A DNA stretch of 52,746 nt from Vampirovibrionales bacterium (GCA_947458095.1 CANGYO010000001.1:70414-123159), one strand, 5' to 3'. Numbered from the stretch's first letter, positions 26,190-34,964 are shown. A program made the numbers and translations. Notes: generated by a model from the sequence alone, not told the origin.

Positions 26190-26531
26190 ATGACTACGTT
26201 AGAAAACTGCTTATTTTGTAAGATTGTGGCTGGCACCATTCCTGCTCAACTCGTGTTTCAGGACGAAGACATTACGGCTTTTTATGATGTGAATCCACAA
26301 GCCCCTGTGCATGTTTTGATTATTGCCAATACGCATACGGCGAGCCATTTAGAAACCGACGATCCCACGATTTATGCCCAAGTCTTGGCTGGAGCCAAAA
26401 AAGTGGCTCAACAGCTTACACTCACGGATTATCGCCTGGTCATTAACAATGGAGCAGGTGCGGGGCAGAGTGTGTTTCACCTGCATGTGCATTTAATGGC
26501 AGGGCGTCCGTTTGCGTGGCCTGCAGGTTAA
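26190..26531 (+). CDS. HIT-family (HINT-like) nucleotide hydrolase
   Basis: 113 residues with the HINT family outline: N-terminal CLFCKIVAGTIPA, the substrate loop VHVLIIANTH, and the histidine triad HLHVHL (near residue 97-102) that hydrolyses purine nucleoside phosphoramidates. AAGGA nine bases upstream supports ATG 26190; GTG 26187 is equally possible. It ends where a 26-bp repeat remnant begins, against the convergent ferredoxin-NADP reductase gene. Confidence 0.92.
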   Translation: MTTLENCLFCKIVAGTIPAQLVFQDEDITAFYDVNPQAPVHVLIIANTHTASHLETDDPTIYAQVLAGAKKVAQQLTLTDYRLVINNGAGAGQSVFHLHVHLMAGRPFAWPAG

Positions 26532-26556
26532 TACCATTTAAACGGTGAACTGCTAT
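26531..26556 (+). repeat. 148-bp repeat family, minimal remnant (copy F)
   Basis: Only the two termini remain, ATACCATTTAAAC joined to a GTGAACTGCTAT end, and they exactly fill the gap between two convergent genes; the stop codons of both genes share its outer bases. Confidence 0.5.
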
Positions 26557-27449
26557 TAGTACACTTCAATATGCCAGCGTTTTTCAGCCTTAAGCTGTTC
26601 GTACAAGGTGTTCCAATCCACACCATGTTCTTGTCCTGCTTGCTCTAAGGATTTCAAAATACCGTCTTCCATGCCACGCAATCCGCAGATGAAGAAATAG
26701 GTATTGGGGTCTTGCAATAAGGTGAAAATCGTGTCACGGGCTTCAAACAACAAGTGCTGTACATAAAGACGTTGACCTTCCGCATTTTGCTGTTCACGAC
26801 TAAACGCCGTGTGCAAATGGAAGCTTTCATGCTTGGCTTGAAAATCTTTCAATTCCTCTTCATACAAGTAATCGCTACTGTATTGTGCGCCAAAAAACAA
26901 GTGCGTTTGCCCTGTTTCTTGAACACGTTCACCGTAACGGGTTTGTAAAAACGCACGAAACGGAGCAATCCCTGTGCCAGTCGCCACCATAATCAAGTTG
27001 GTATTCGGCGTGCTTGGCAATAAGAAAGACTTGCCGACAGGTCCAGTCACTTGCAATTCATCGCCGACTTTTAAATCGCCTAAATAGTTGGAACAAACGC
27101 CTTTGACCAAGGTGCCGTCTTCAGCGGTGAACAAAACACGTTTGACGCAAATACTCACGGTTTTACCTTCACCGTCGTCACCAATACTGGGTGATGCAAT
27201 GGAATACAAACGCAATTTGTGAGCCTTCCCATCGGCATCGATGCCTTCAGGCAAGACGCCTAAACTTTGACCGTCTAAATAGCGATACGCCGAACCTTCT
27301 AAGTCGATTTGAATGTGACGCACTTCATTGGGCGAACCTTCTTTCGTGATGACGTCATTTTTTAAAACTTTCGCCGTCAAGGGATCTTTGACTTTATAGA
27401 TATTTGAAGGGATATCTTGCGTTTCGGGGTTGGTTTGAGTCGTAGACAT
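26556..27449 (-). CDS. petH: Plant-type ferredoxin-NADP+ reductase (PetH-like)
   Basis: FAD enzyme exchanging electrons between ferredoxin and NADP(H). Hallmarks of the plant/cyanobacterial type are all visible: LRLYSIASP for FAD (about 82-90), CVKRV, GVCSNYL, VGDELQVTGPVGKSFLLP, ATGTGIAPFRAFLQ, SSDYLYEEELKDF, the NADP-binding ICGLRGMEDGIL and the C-terminal WHIEVY with terminal Tyr. The 297 residues correspond to the catalytic part only; the phycobilisome-linker domain of cyanobacterial PetH is absent, as is any membrane anchor. In a non-phototroph it would probably run toward reduced ferredoxin or supply NADPH; that is inference. Confidence 0.93.
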   Translation of the reverse strand: MSTTQTNPETQDIPSNIYKVKDPLTAKVLKNDVITKEGSPNEVRHIQIDLEGSAYRYLDGQSLGVLPEGIDADGKAHKLRLYSIASPSIGDDGEGKTVSICVKRVLFTAEDGTLVKGVCSNYLGDLKVGDELQVTGPVGKSFLLPSTPNTNLIMVATGTGIAPFRAFLQTRYGERVQETGQTHLFFGAQYSSDYLYEEELKDFQAKHESFHLHTAFSREQQNAEGQRLYVQHLLFEARDTIFTLLQDPNTYFFICGLRGMEDGILKSLEQAGQEHGVDWNTLYEQLKAEKRWHIEVY

Positions 27450-27512
27450 AAAAGCTTCCTTTTAAACTGGGGGGATATGATTGTTTATTTTAACATAAGG
27501 TTGGTTAAATAT

Positions 27513-27896
27513 TTAAATGGAAATTGAAAAAAAGTCGTTCGCTTCTTGTGGTGTGTCAAAAATGTTAATCATTTTTGAAATGCGAGTGACTTCAAACAAT
27601 TGTAAGACGACCGAAGTGGGTTGTACTAAGGCGATATTACCGCCTTGTTTTGCACAATGTTTGTAAATTGAAATCACCGAAGCCAAGCCAAAACTATCGA
27701 CACTTTTGACTTGTGCAATGTCAATCATGACATTTTTAAGCTTGTGAACTTCTAGCAATTGTACAATATGAGCTTTCACCATTTGACCGTTGCTGGCTTC
27801 TAAGCTACGAACGGTTATGGCGACCCCTAACGTTTGCGTGTCGAGGTGAGACACATTGAAAAAATTGGTATGTAAGGTTTCTAAAGCAATCATCAT
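27513..27896 (-). CDS. STAS-domain protein (anti-sigma factor antagonist type)
   Basis: 127 residues forming a single STAS domain of the SpoIIAA type. The phosphorylation loop is seen as VKSVDSFGLAS, with Ser in the usual place after Asp. The preceding strand NVMIDIAQ and the following GGNIALVQP fit the fold. Such proteins release a sigma factor or regulate a partner after dephosphorylation. No anti-sigma kinase or phosphatase lies in the window. It is followed by the FNR gene on the same strand, 63 bp away. Confidence 0.83.
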   Translation of the reverse strand: MMIALETLHTNFFNVSHLDTQTLGVAITVRSLEASNGQMVKAHIVQLLEVHKLKNVMIDIAQVKSVDSFGLASVISIYKHCAKQGGNIALVQPTSVVLQLFEVTRISKMINIFDTPQEANDFFSISI

Positions 27897-27935
27897 AAAT
27901 AAACGTCTCCACGATTTAAGTCGTCACTCTTTATT

Positions 27936-28820
27936 TTAGACGTTTAAATACTTCTTAATCGAATTAGTCGCTCCAATTCCCCCAACCAATGTACCAATAA
28001 TCACCATTAAGCCGACTACAAAATACAAGTTCTGCCCACTGCTGTCCCACTGAAAGAAGCTTAAGACACTGCGAACAAAGAACTGAAAGCTTGCCACAGG
28101 CGTGTAAGCCAATAAGGCTCCCGTTAGTCCGTAAAGGGATCCTTGTAATAAGAAAGGCATGCGAATGTACCAGTTAGAAACGCCCATCATACGAAGGATT
28201 TCAATTTCTTGACGACGTGCTTGAATCAATAAACTTAGGGTATTTGAAATAATAAAAAGCGTCAAAATCCCTAAAAAGACGGTAAAGAGCATGCCAAAAA
28301 TAGAAACCCCTTGAGCCAACTGGCGAATTTGCTGTAAAAATTCGTAAGGGTAGCGAACTTCTTCGACATCAGGCATGTTTTTCGTAAGTTTGATGATGCT
28401 TAACACGTTTGCAGGCGAATCGATTTCAAGGCGAACGGTGTCAGGCAAAGGGTTGGGAATGTCAGGCACATCGGCTTGATCCTGCAAGTAGGCTTGCCAC
28501 GATTCTTGTTTGGGGATGGATTCGGCTTTAATGACGTGCGGTAGATCTCTTAAATCAGGTTCCATATCCGCTAAATTAGCGGAATCTTTGAGATACACGC
28601 TTATGGCGACTTGGCTTCCCCATTTGTCGACCAAATGTTGAGAGTCAAGGGTTAGAAGCGTTAAGGCTCCAAAAATACTGAGAATACTGGTCATGGTGAC
28701 TAAGATAATCAGGTTCATCCACCCACTACGGCGAAACCCGCCGAAGGTTTCAATAATAATGCGTTGCCCAATGCGTAAGTCTTTGGCAAAGGCATTAAAA
28801 AAAGAAGATAGACTAAACAT
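27936..28820 (-). CDS. ftsX: Cell division protein FtsX
   Basis: 294 residues, the usual FtsX size: an N-terminal cytoplasmic tail, a first membrane helix (about 36-58), an extracytoplasmic domain with VAISVYLKDSANL and alternating beta/alpha pattern (about 65-170), then three helices including the FtsX-domain signature EIEILRMMGVSNWYIRMPF. FtsX transmits ATP hydrolysis by FtsE to cell-wall hydrolases at the septum. It lies 36 bp after ftsE on the same strand, the standard operon. Confidence 0.94.
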   Translation of the reverse strand: MFSLSSFFNAFAKDLRIGQRIIIETFGGFRRSGWMNLIILVTMTSILSIFGALTLLTLDSQHLVDKWGSQVAISVYLKDSANLADMEPDLRDLPHVIKAESIPKQESWQAYLQDQADVPDIPNPLPDTVRLEIDSPANVLSIIKLTKNMPDVEEVRYPYEFLQQIRQLAQGVSIFGMLFTVFLGILTLFIISNTLSLLIQARRQEIEILRMMGVSNWYIRMPFLLQGSLYGLTGALLAYTPVASFQFFVRSVLSFFQWDSSGQNLYFVVGLMVIIGTLVGGIGATNSIKKYLNV

Positions 28821-28856
28821 GTTAAACGATTCCCATTCTATATAATGCCTGCACCT

Positions 28857-29534
28857 TTAGGACGCACTACTTTGAAAGACGCCATCCGCCACGATTTGGC
28901 TCGATTCGATGGCAATGACTCGCTTCTGCATTTGTTCGACCAAAGCTAAGTTGTGGGTGCTGATTAAAACAGTGGTGCCTCGTTGATTGATTTGAAGCAA
29001 CAAGTTCATGATTTCTTCGGAACTTTGGGGATCCAAGTTCCCTGTTGGCTCATCGGCAATGACCAAGTTTGGCCCGTTGACGATGGCTCTGGCAATGCCG
29101 ACCCGTTGTTGTTCCCCACCCGACAGTTCTTCAGGCACCGCATCGACCTTGTCGATTAAGCCGACGACTTTCAACGCCCCAATCACCCGCCGACGCACCT
29201 CATTCGGCGGCGTCCCCAAAGCCCGCAAGACATACGCCACGTTGTCAAAGGCGGTATGGCGTGGCAGTAGTTTGAAATCTTGAAACACGACGCCCAAGCG
29301 GCGACGTAAAAGTGGTACTTGTGAATCTTTCAGGGTCGACACATCAATACCGTCCACCGTGACCATGCCTTCAGTGGCACGTTCTTCACGATAGATGAGC
29401 TTCATAATGGTGGATTTACCTGCCCCTGAAGGACCGACCAAGAAGACAAATTCGCCTGATTCAATGGTGAAATTGACGTCACGCAAAGCATCTTGGTTGC
29501 CGTAACGTTTGGTGACTTCGGTAAACTCGATCAT
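28857..29534 (-). CDS. ftsE: Cell division ATP-binding protein FtsE
   Basis: 225-residue ABC ATPase. Walker A GPSGAGKST (34-42), Q-loop VVFQDFKLLPRHTAFDNV, ABC signature LSGGEQQRVGIARAI, Walker B LVIADEP and switch His in ISTHN are all present. The YREERATEG segment and HTAFDNVAYVLRALG are typical of FtsE. The gene precedes ftsX, and coaX lies 42 bp upstream on the same strand, so a longer transcript is possible. Confidence 0.96.
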   Translation of the reverse strand: MIEFTEVTKRYGNQDALRDVNFTIESGEFVFLVGPSGAGKSTIMKLIYREERATEGMVTVDGIDVSTLKDSQVPLLRRRLGVVFQDFKLLPRHTAFDNVAYVLRALGTPPNEVRRRVIGALKVVGLIDKVDAVPEELSGGEQQRVGIARAIVNGPNLVIADEPTGNLDPQSSEEIMNLLLQINQRGTTVLISTHNLALVEQMQKRVIAIESSQIVADGVFQSSAS

Positions 29535-29576
29535 AGAAACCTCACAAAATTAAGTGTTGTGCTTTTAATTAAACCA

Positions 29577-30377
29577 TCAACACGCAATAAAGTCACTATC
29601 TTGCCAAAACACCCCCAAACACGGATCAACCAAACACGGCAAACCAAGAGCCTCTTCAACGCCTGCAAGGAGCAAGGCTTCCGCATGCCCCCCTGTCAAA
29701 ATAACCGCAGGAGCCTCCGCCCCAAAATGAGCCGACACCTGCTCACGCACGGCATGAGCCAAGCCCAACACATACGGACGATGCCCCCCATACGCCAAGG
29801 CGGTTGAGGTATCAATGCCTAAAGCAAGAGAAGGCTCTTCACTAAAAGATGTTGCCAAATGAGGGGCTTTTTCAAACAGTGCCTCTTGCCACACGCCGTA
29901 ACCCGATTGAATCCATCCGCCTAAATGCGTGTTGGCTGAAATGAAATCCACCGTCGTGGCTGTGCCTGCTGAAATCACCACAAGCGAAGGGCTTTCCACC
30001 GCTTGACGAGCCGCCACAATGTGAAGCATGCGATCCAAGCCGAGTTGAGCCGTGTTGTAGTGCCATGTTTCTAAGGCTGGTAAAAGCGTCGCTTTTTCGA
30101 GGGGGTGAAGCTCCCACACGTTTAACGCCTCTTTCAAAATTGCTTGAGAGGTTTCTGGTAAAGACGACCGCCACCGCAAAGTTTGGGCATTTTGAGCCTT
30201 TAAGAAATCCAGCAAATGCGTGGGATTTTCTAAAATGGACTGCGTTAAAAAACGCCTTACTTGCACCTGATTTTCGGCATCCTTAAAAAACACTTTGATT
30301 GCTGTATTGCCAGCGTCCATATCGTGTGTACAATAAGAAGTATGAGGGGCTTGACTTGTTTTGGCGACCGTATTCAT
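29577..30377 (-). CDS. coaX: Type III pantothenate kinase CoaX
   Basis: First enzyme of coenzyme A synthesis, phosphorylating pantothenate. Type III motifs: DAGNT (phosphate-binding, near residue 20), SAGTATTVDFI (near 125), GGWIQSGYGVW and AILTGGHA. The frame is open further upstream, but the ATG at 30377 places DAGNT close to the N terminus as in the family (266 residues). No ribosome site precedes that ATG; instead a perfect TATAAT lies 7-12 bp upstream, suggesting a leaderless transcript. The gene is divergent from the GH13 gene. Confidence 0.9.
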   Translation of the reverse strand: MNTVAKTSQAPHTSYCTHDMDAGNTAIKVFFKDAENQVQVRRFLTQSILENPTHLLDFLKAQNAQTLRWRSSLPETSQAILKEALNVWELHPLEKATLLPALETWHYNTAQLGLDRMLHIVAARQAVESPSLVVISAGTATTVDFISANTHLGGWIQSGYGVWQEALFEKAPHLATSFSEEPSLALGIDTSTALAYGGHRPYVLGLAHAVREQVSAHFGAEAPAVILTGGHAEALLLAGVEEALGLPCLVDPCLGVFWQDSDFIAC

Positions 30378-30383
30378 GATGCC

Positions 30384-30389
30384 ATTATA
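30384..30389 (-). promoter_or_regulatory. TATAAT -10 box, possible leaderless coaX promoter
   Basis: A consensus TATAAT on the minus strand ends 7 bp before the coaX ATG, so transcription would begin at or next to the start codon. No good -35 box is seen at 16-18 bp. Confidence 0.5.
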
Positions 30390-30441
30390 CCACAACGTTA
30401 AACGCTTATATTTTATTGTATTGACGAAATGAAGGAAGACC

Positions 30442-32412
30442 ATGTCCACGACGACGCAACATAAACGCATCCACTTACGCTCACGACTTTTTAAAGCAGG
30501 CACGACTAAACTTAAGTATTCTTGGACGTACAGCCCGCAAGTACAAGCCATTCATGGTAGTCCTAAAGCTTTGTGGCAACGCATGCAAAACGCTTTAGTC
30601 GACGTTTATGGCGAATCCACCGTGGCGACCTTGATGCCTGTCATTTTTCAGCAACTTCAAAAAAGCCGTCAAACCCGACCCGCCGCCCGTCAAGCCCTCG
30701 ACGATCAACGCTCAGTCGACTGGGTCAAGGACGAAGTCGTGTATATGTTGTATCCTGAACGCTTTGGCGTCAATCATGGAGGCAAAGGACAAGGCGATTT
30801 TGACGCCATTCGTGAGCAGTTGCCTTACCTCAAAAGCTTGGGTGTGACCACGCTTTATATTTTGCCGTTTATGTCGTCTCCCCTTGGGGATGCTGGCTTT
30901 GACGTTTCTGATTACACCAATGTGCGTGACGATCTAGGCGGACTCGATGCCTTTCGTCGCTTTAGAGATAAAGCGTCTGCCATGGGCTTTAAGCTCAAGT
31001 CCGACTTGATTTTAAACCACATTAGCGATCAGCATCCGTGGTTTCAACAAGCCTTGGCAGGCAACCCTGAAAAGCTCGATTACTTTGTGTCTCGTAAAGA
31101 AGCCCCTGTCTACAAACGCTTTCGAGACGAACAGCGGGGCATCGTTTGCGATTATACCGAAGCCGACGGTTCCGTGTCGTCTCGCCGTTTGATGTTTCCT
31201 GATCAAGTAGAATGCCATTACCGTCTTATCAACGTCAATGGGCAGGACTACTATTTTTACCATTCGTTTTATCCGTTTCAGCTGGATCTCAACTGGGAAA
31301 ATCCCCATGTCATGCTCGATGTATTGAATGTCATTGCTTTTTGGGTGAATGAAGGCGTCGATATTTTCCGTTTGGATGCCATTCCTTATTTGATTAAAGA
31401 TTTCGGCACCGATGGCGAAAACCGTCCCCGTACGCATTCCGTTGTGGAAGCGATGAGTTGCTTCTTGCAATTGCTGGCGCCTAGTACGATTTTCCAAGCG
31501 GAAGCTTGCCAATGGCCTCAAGATATTTTGCCCTATTTCGGCACGGCGGATTCTTCCACGCATCGTAGTTCAGAAGTGCAAGTTTGCTATCATTTCCCTG
31601 TCATGCCTGCGATTTGGGGTAGCTTGCTTGAAGAGCGAGCAGGGCTTTTTTGGCAAGCCATACAAGAAACGCCTGCTATTCCTAATACCTGTGCGTGGGC
31701 GATGTTCCTGCGTGTGCATGACGAATTGACCCTTGAAATGACGGATGTCGACACACGTAAACGGCTCTATGAAAAGCTTGAAAGCAAAGGCGAAAGCTTT
31801 AGAAGTGGCTTAGGCGTGAGCGGTCGTTTAGCCAGCTTTTTGGATGAAGACCCTCGTCGCATTATTATGGCATACGCTTTTTTATTAAGCTTACCTGGTT
31901 TGCCGATTATCTATTTTGGGGACGAGCTTGGCGAAGTCAACAACGCCAGCTTTGCTCAAGATGCTTCGGCTCAACGCTTGGCGATGATTCAAGCCACAGG
32001 GCAAACCGCTTTAAATTCGACGTATGACAGTCGAGACATCAACCGTTCCCCTTTAAAGGCGGATACGTTGAACCGAGTGCTGAAGCGTCGTCACAACGCC
32101 ACAGGCGTTTTGTTTCAGCAAATGCAGGGTCTTATTGAAGCTCGTTTGGCGAGTGAAGCCTTGCGTCGTGGGGATTTAAGCCCTTTGGCTTTTGGGGAAG
32201 ATTCAGTAAATTCGCTGTTGGCGTTTCAGCGTCAAAGCGAACATGAAACCGTGTGGGTCTTCATTAATTTAAGTGCCAAGGCGTTAACCGTGGATTTAGA
32301 AAAACCTTTCAATACGTATTTTAATTTTGTGGATGTGTTGAATGATGAAATTTTGAGCGAACGCTACTTGCGTTTACCGCCGTATGCGTTTCGTTTTTTA
32401 AAGCATTTGTAG
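30442..32412 (+). CDS. GH13 alpha-glucosyltransferase/hydrolase (trehalose synthase- or amylosucrase-like)
   Basis: 656 residues. The (beta/alpha)8 domain starts near 95 (EVVYMLYPERFG). Conserved regions: DLILNHISDQHPWF, nucleophile Asp312 in IFRLDAIPY, acid/base Glu354 in QAEACQWP and third acid Asp427 in RVHDELTLEM, a motif seen in trehalose synthases. A C-terminal beta domain ends the protein. An N-terminal extension of about 90 helical residues resembles that of amylosucrases. The enzyme probably moves glucose between sugars (maltose/trehalose or sucrose/glucan); the exact reaction is not decided. AAGGA precedes the ATG at good distance. Divergent from coaX. Confidence 0.8.
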   Translation: MSTTTQHKRIHLRSRLFKAGTTKLKYSWTYSPQVQAIHGSPKALWQRMQNALVDVYGESTVATLMPVIFQQLQKSRQTRPAARQALDDQRSVDWVKDEVVYMLYPERFGVNHGGKGQGDFDAIREQLPYLKSLGVTTLYILPFMSSPLGDAGFDVSDYTNVRDDLGGLDAFRRFRDKASAMGFKLKSDLILNHISDQHPWFQQALAGNPEKLDYFVSRKEAPVYKRFRDEQRGIVCDYTEADGSVSSRRLMFPDQVECHYRLINVNGQDYYFYHSFYPFQLDLNWENPHVMLDVLNVIAFWVNEGVDIFRLDAIPYLIKDFGTDGENRPRTHSVVEAMSCFLQLLAPSTIFQAEACQWPQDILPYFGTADSSTHRSSEVQVCYHFPVMPAIWGSLLEERAGLFWQAIQETPAIPNTCAWAMFLRVHDELTLEMTDVDTRKRLYEKLESKGESFRSGLGVSGRLASFLDEDPRRIIMAYAFLLSLPGLPIIYFGDELGEVNNASFAQDASAQRLAMIQATGQTALNSTYDSRDINRSPLKADTLNRVLKRRHNATGVLFQQMQGLIEARLASEALRRGDLSPLAFGEDSVNSLLAFQRQSEHETVWVFINLSAKALTVDLEKPFNTYFNFVDVLNDEILSERYLRLPPYAFRFLKHL

Positions 32413-32539
32413 CTGGTGTATAGCCGTCAATCGCTTTGCCTGATTCTTGTGAAGCGTAAACACGCTATTTGAAACGCATCTTTGTTTGTGAGACAGTAAA
32501 GGCATCCACTTCGCCCCAAACAGAAGGAGTTTCCCCCTC

Positions 32540-34141
32540 ATGCCTAAAGTGCTGGTTACGGATCAAATTAACGAAAAAGCGGTTGAAATCCTGCAGAATG
32601 CCTGCGAAGTCAGCTTCATCGCCAAGCTAAGCCCCGAAGAGCTATTGGAACAAATCCACGCCTTTGACGGCATTATGATTCGCAGTGCCTCAACCCTCAC
32701 CCCTGAAGTCATGGCAAAAGCCCCGAACTTGCAAATCATCGGCAGGGCAGGCGTCGGTGTGGACAATGTAGATCTCGCTGAAGCCAACCGTCGAGGCATC
32801 GTGGTGGTCAATTCACCTGAAGGCAATACGGTTGCGGCGGCTGAACATACCACAGGCTTGATGTTTGCGCTTGCTCGTCACATCCCACAAGGCGATGCCA
32901 GCCTTAAAGCAGGACGCTGGGAACGCAAGTCGTTGACAGGCGTCGAACTTTTCAATAAAACGCTGGGCTTAATCGGCTTTGGGAAAATCGGTTCACGCGT
33001 CGCCAAAGTCGCCAAAGCCGTTGGTATGAAAGTGATTGTTTACGATCCTTATATTTCTAAAGACGTGCCTGAAGCCATTGGAGCCACACACACCACCGAC
33101 TTGAACGTCATTTGGTCACAAGCGGATTTTATTACCGTGCATGTGCCTAAAACCAAAGACACGGTGAATCTTTTGAATACGGAAACGCTCAAAAAATGTA
33201 AGGTAGGCGTGCGAATCATCAACTGTGCGAGAGGGGGCATCATCAATGAAGCCGATCTCGCAGACGCCTTACGGAGCGGTCATGTCGCAGGGGCAGGCTT
33301 AGACGTTTACAGTGAAGAGCCTCTTAATCCAAGCAGTCCACTCTTGGCGGAAGATTTACGAAGCAAAGTCGTGTTGACGCCTCACTTGGGGGCTTCTACC
33401 GAAGAAGCTCAAGTGAACGTCGCCTTGGATGTCGCCGAGCAGTTGCGGGACTTTTTCAATACAGGTGCCTTAAGCTCCGTGGTGAACTCGCCCCTATTGC
33501 GTTCTGAAGTCATGGAACCCATTCGACCCTTCTTGCCTTTGGGCGAAGCCATGGGACGCATCGCTCGCCAGCTCGCCAAAGGAGGCATTAAGCAGGTCGA
33601 ACTCATTGCGAAAGGCACTTTAGCGGAAGAGAATATCGCCCCCTTGAGCTTGGCGGTTTTAAAAGGCTTGTTTAGTGTCAACCGTGAAGGCGTCAACTAC
33701 ATTAATGCCAGTTCCATTGCCAAAGAACTCGGCATTGCGGTGCAAGAAAGTAAATCCACCGCCAAAGGGAGCCTGCCGAATCTACTGAAAGTCATCGTCA
33801 CCACCGATGCTGGTAAGACGCTCACGCTTTCAGGCACGGTTATGGCAACCGATGTGATGCGAATCGTGGATATTGAAGGCTTTAAGACCTCTTTAAAGCC
33901 GACGCCTTATATGTTGATGGTACCTCACCAAGACAAACCAGGCATGATTGCGAAAATCGGAACGATTTTAGGCGATGCGAACATCAACATTTCGGCTTTG
34001 CAGGTCGGCAAAAGCGAAAAAAGTGAGTCGGGCGATAAAAGCATCATGTTGTTTAACTTAGACAGCCCTGTTGAAGCCGATGTGATTCAAGCCCTCACCC
34101 AAGTCGACGGCTGCTACGAAGCCACCGCTCTAAGCTTGTAG
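32540..34141 (+). CDS. serA: D-3-phosphoglycerate dehydrogenase SerA (long form)
   Basis: First step of serine synthesis, oxidising 3-phosphoglycerate with NAD+. The 533-residue length is the long form with an intervening (ASB) domain (about 320-450) and a C-terminal ACT domain (about 458-533, MLMVPHQDKPGMIAKIG) that usually binds serine for feedback control. NAD site GLIGFGKIGSRVAK near 143; active residues Arg231 in NCARGG and His282 in LTPHLGAS. A ribosome site AGAAGGAG lies shortly upstream. The 127-bp leader shows no riboswitch I recognise. Confidence 0.96.
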   Translation: MPKVLVTDQINEKAVEILQNACEVSFIAKLSPEELLEQIHAFDGIMIRSASTLTPEVMAKAPNLQIIGRAGVGVDNVDLAEANRRGIVVVNSPEGNTVAAAEHTTGLMFALARHIPQGDASLKAGRWERKSLTGVELFNKTLGLIGFGKIGSRVAKVAKAVGMKVIVYDPYISKDVPEAIGATHTTDLNVIWSQADFITVHVPKTKDTVNLLNTETLKKCKVGVRIINCARGGIINEADLADALRSGHVAGAGLDVYSEEPLNPSSPLLAEDLRSKVVLTPHLGASTEEAQVNVALDVAEQLRDFFNTGALSSVVNSPLLRSEVMEPIRPFLPLGEAMGRIARQLAKGGIKQVELIAKGTLAEENIAPLSLAVLKGLFSVNREGVNYINASSIAKELGIAVQESKSTAKGSLPNLLKVIVTTDAGKTLTLSGTVMATDVMRIVDIEGFKTSLKPTPYMLMVPHQDKPGMIAKIGTILGDANINISALQVGKSEKSESGDKSIMLFNLDSPVEADVIQALTQVDGCYEATALSL

Positions 34142-34173
34142 AACCCTTTATTCATCTAGAAAAACGTTTTTTG

Positions 34174-34220
34174 AAGGTATCTTAAGGAAAAATTAAGGTA
34201 TCTTAAAAAATCCTTATAAT
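34174..34220 (+). promoter_or_regulatory. Tandem operator-like repeats and -10 box upstream of the fasciclin gene
   Basis: AAGGTATCTTAA occurs twice (34174-34185 and 34195-34206), 21 bp apart. Read on the minus strand the stretch is four CTTAA-like half units with a 10-11 bp period, as in PHO-box-type regulator sites. A perfect TATAAT follows at 34215-34220 without a -35 box, as expected for an activator-dependent promoter. The regulator is not known; a PhoB-like protein is encoded at 25432. Confidence 0.5.
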
Positions 34221-34351
34221 TGGGTCTTGCCTATTGAACTACAGTTGTAATGTATGCTTTAGTAAGGAAGTAGACTTTTTGTTTTTTCTTTTAGGGAAAG
34301 AATTAAGAGTGATACTGTTACACATTAATAGATGAAAAGGATTTTAACGAG

Positions 34352-34906
34352 ATGTTAAAAAAATTAGTTCCTCTCTTTATTTTGGTGGCTGTTGCCAGCA
34401 ATTCCGTTGTCGCCTTTGCTGGAGATTCATGGTCTAACACCAACTCTTCTTCCAAATGTGGCATGAGCATGAATCAAACGATTCCTGCTAAACAAGACAT
34501 CGTCGGTACCGCTTTGAATAATCCTAATTTTTCAACGTTGGTGACGGCTTTGAAAGCCGCTGGTTTGGTTGAAGCCCTTAAAGCACCTGGTCCTTACACC
34601 GTGTTTGCTCCAACGAATGCCGCATTTGCTAAATTGCCTGCTGGAACGCTTGAAAACTTGTTGAAGCCTGAAAACAAAGCTCAACTTCAAGAAGTGTTGA
34701 AGTACCATGTACTTCAAGGCAATGTGGCTTCTAAAGACATTCAACGTGGTTCTACCGAAGTCAACACCCTTCAAGGTGAAGCGGTTGAAGTAGAAAGAAA
34801 CGTTTTGGGTAACATCACTGTTGACGACGCTAAAGTCATTATCCCTGATGTCGCAACCACAAACGGTACGATTCATGCGATTGACACTGTTTTAATCCCA
34901 GAATAA
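34352..34906 (+). CDS. Secreted fasciclin (FAS1) domain protein
   Basis: 184 residues. A clear signal peptide (KK followed by LVPLFILVAVASNSVVAFA, cleavage after AFA) and one FAS1 domain (about 50-183) with its two family motifs: FTVFAPTNAAF-type (YTVFAPTNAAFAKLP, near 87-101) and the H-box YHVLQGNV, ending in the NGTIHAIDTVLIP strand. FAS1 domains mediate adhesion on cell surfaces or in extracellular matrix. The gene is monocistronic with its own promoter region and a strong downstream hairpin. Confidence 0.93.
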   Translation: MLKKLVPLFILVAVASNSVVAFAGDSWSNTNSSSKCGMSMNQTIPAKQDIVGTALNNPNFSTLVTALKAAGLVEALKAPGPYTVFAPTNAAFAKLPAGTLENLLKPENKAQLQEVLKYHVLQGNVASKDIQRGSTEVNTLQGEAVEVERNVLGNITVDDAKVIIPDVATTNGTIHAIDTVLIPE

Positions 34907-34930
34907 ACCCTTGTTTTTCAAAGAAGATTC

Positions 34931-34964
34931 AAGCATCGCCTCCTCGTGAGAGAAGGCGATGCTT
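34931..34964 (+). terminator. Hairpin after the fasciclin gene
   Basis: A perfect 11-bp stem, AAGCATCGCCT / AGGCGATGCTT, with a 12-nt loop begins 25 bp after the stop codon. The downstream tract is only weakly T-rich (CTTTATA), so it may act as terminator or 3' stabiliser. Confidence 0.6.

Noticed and set aside
32413-32539. Riboswitch upstream of serA
   Set aside because: No known riboswitch consensus or convincing multi-stem structure could be traced.
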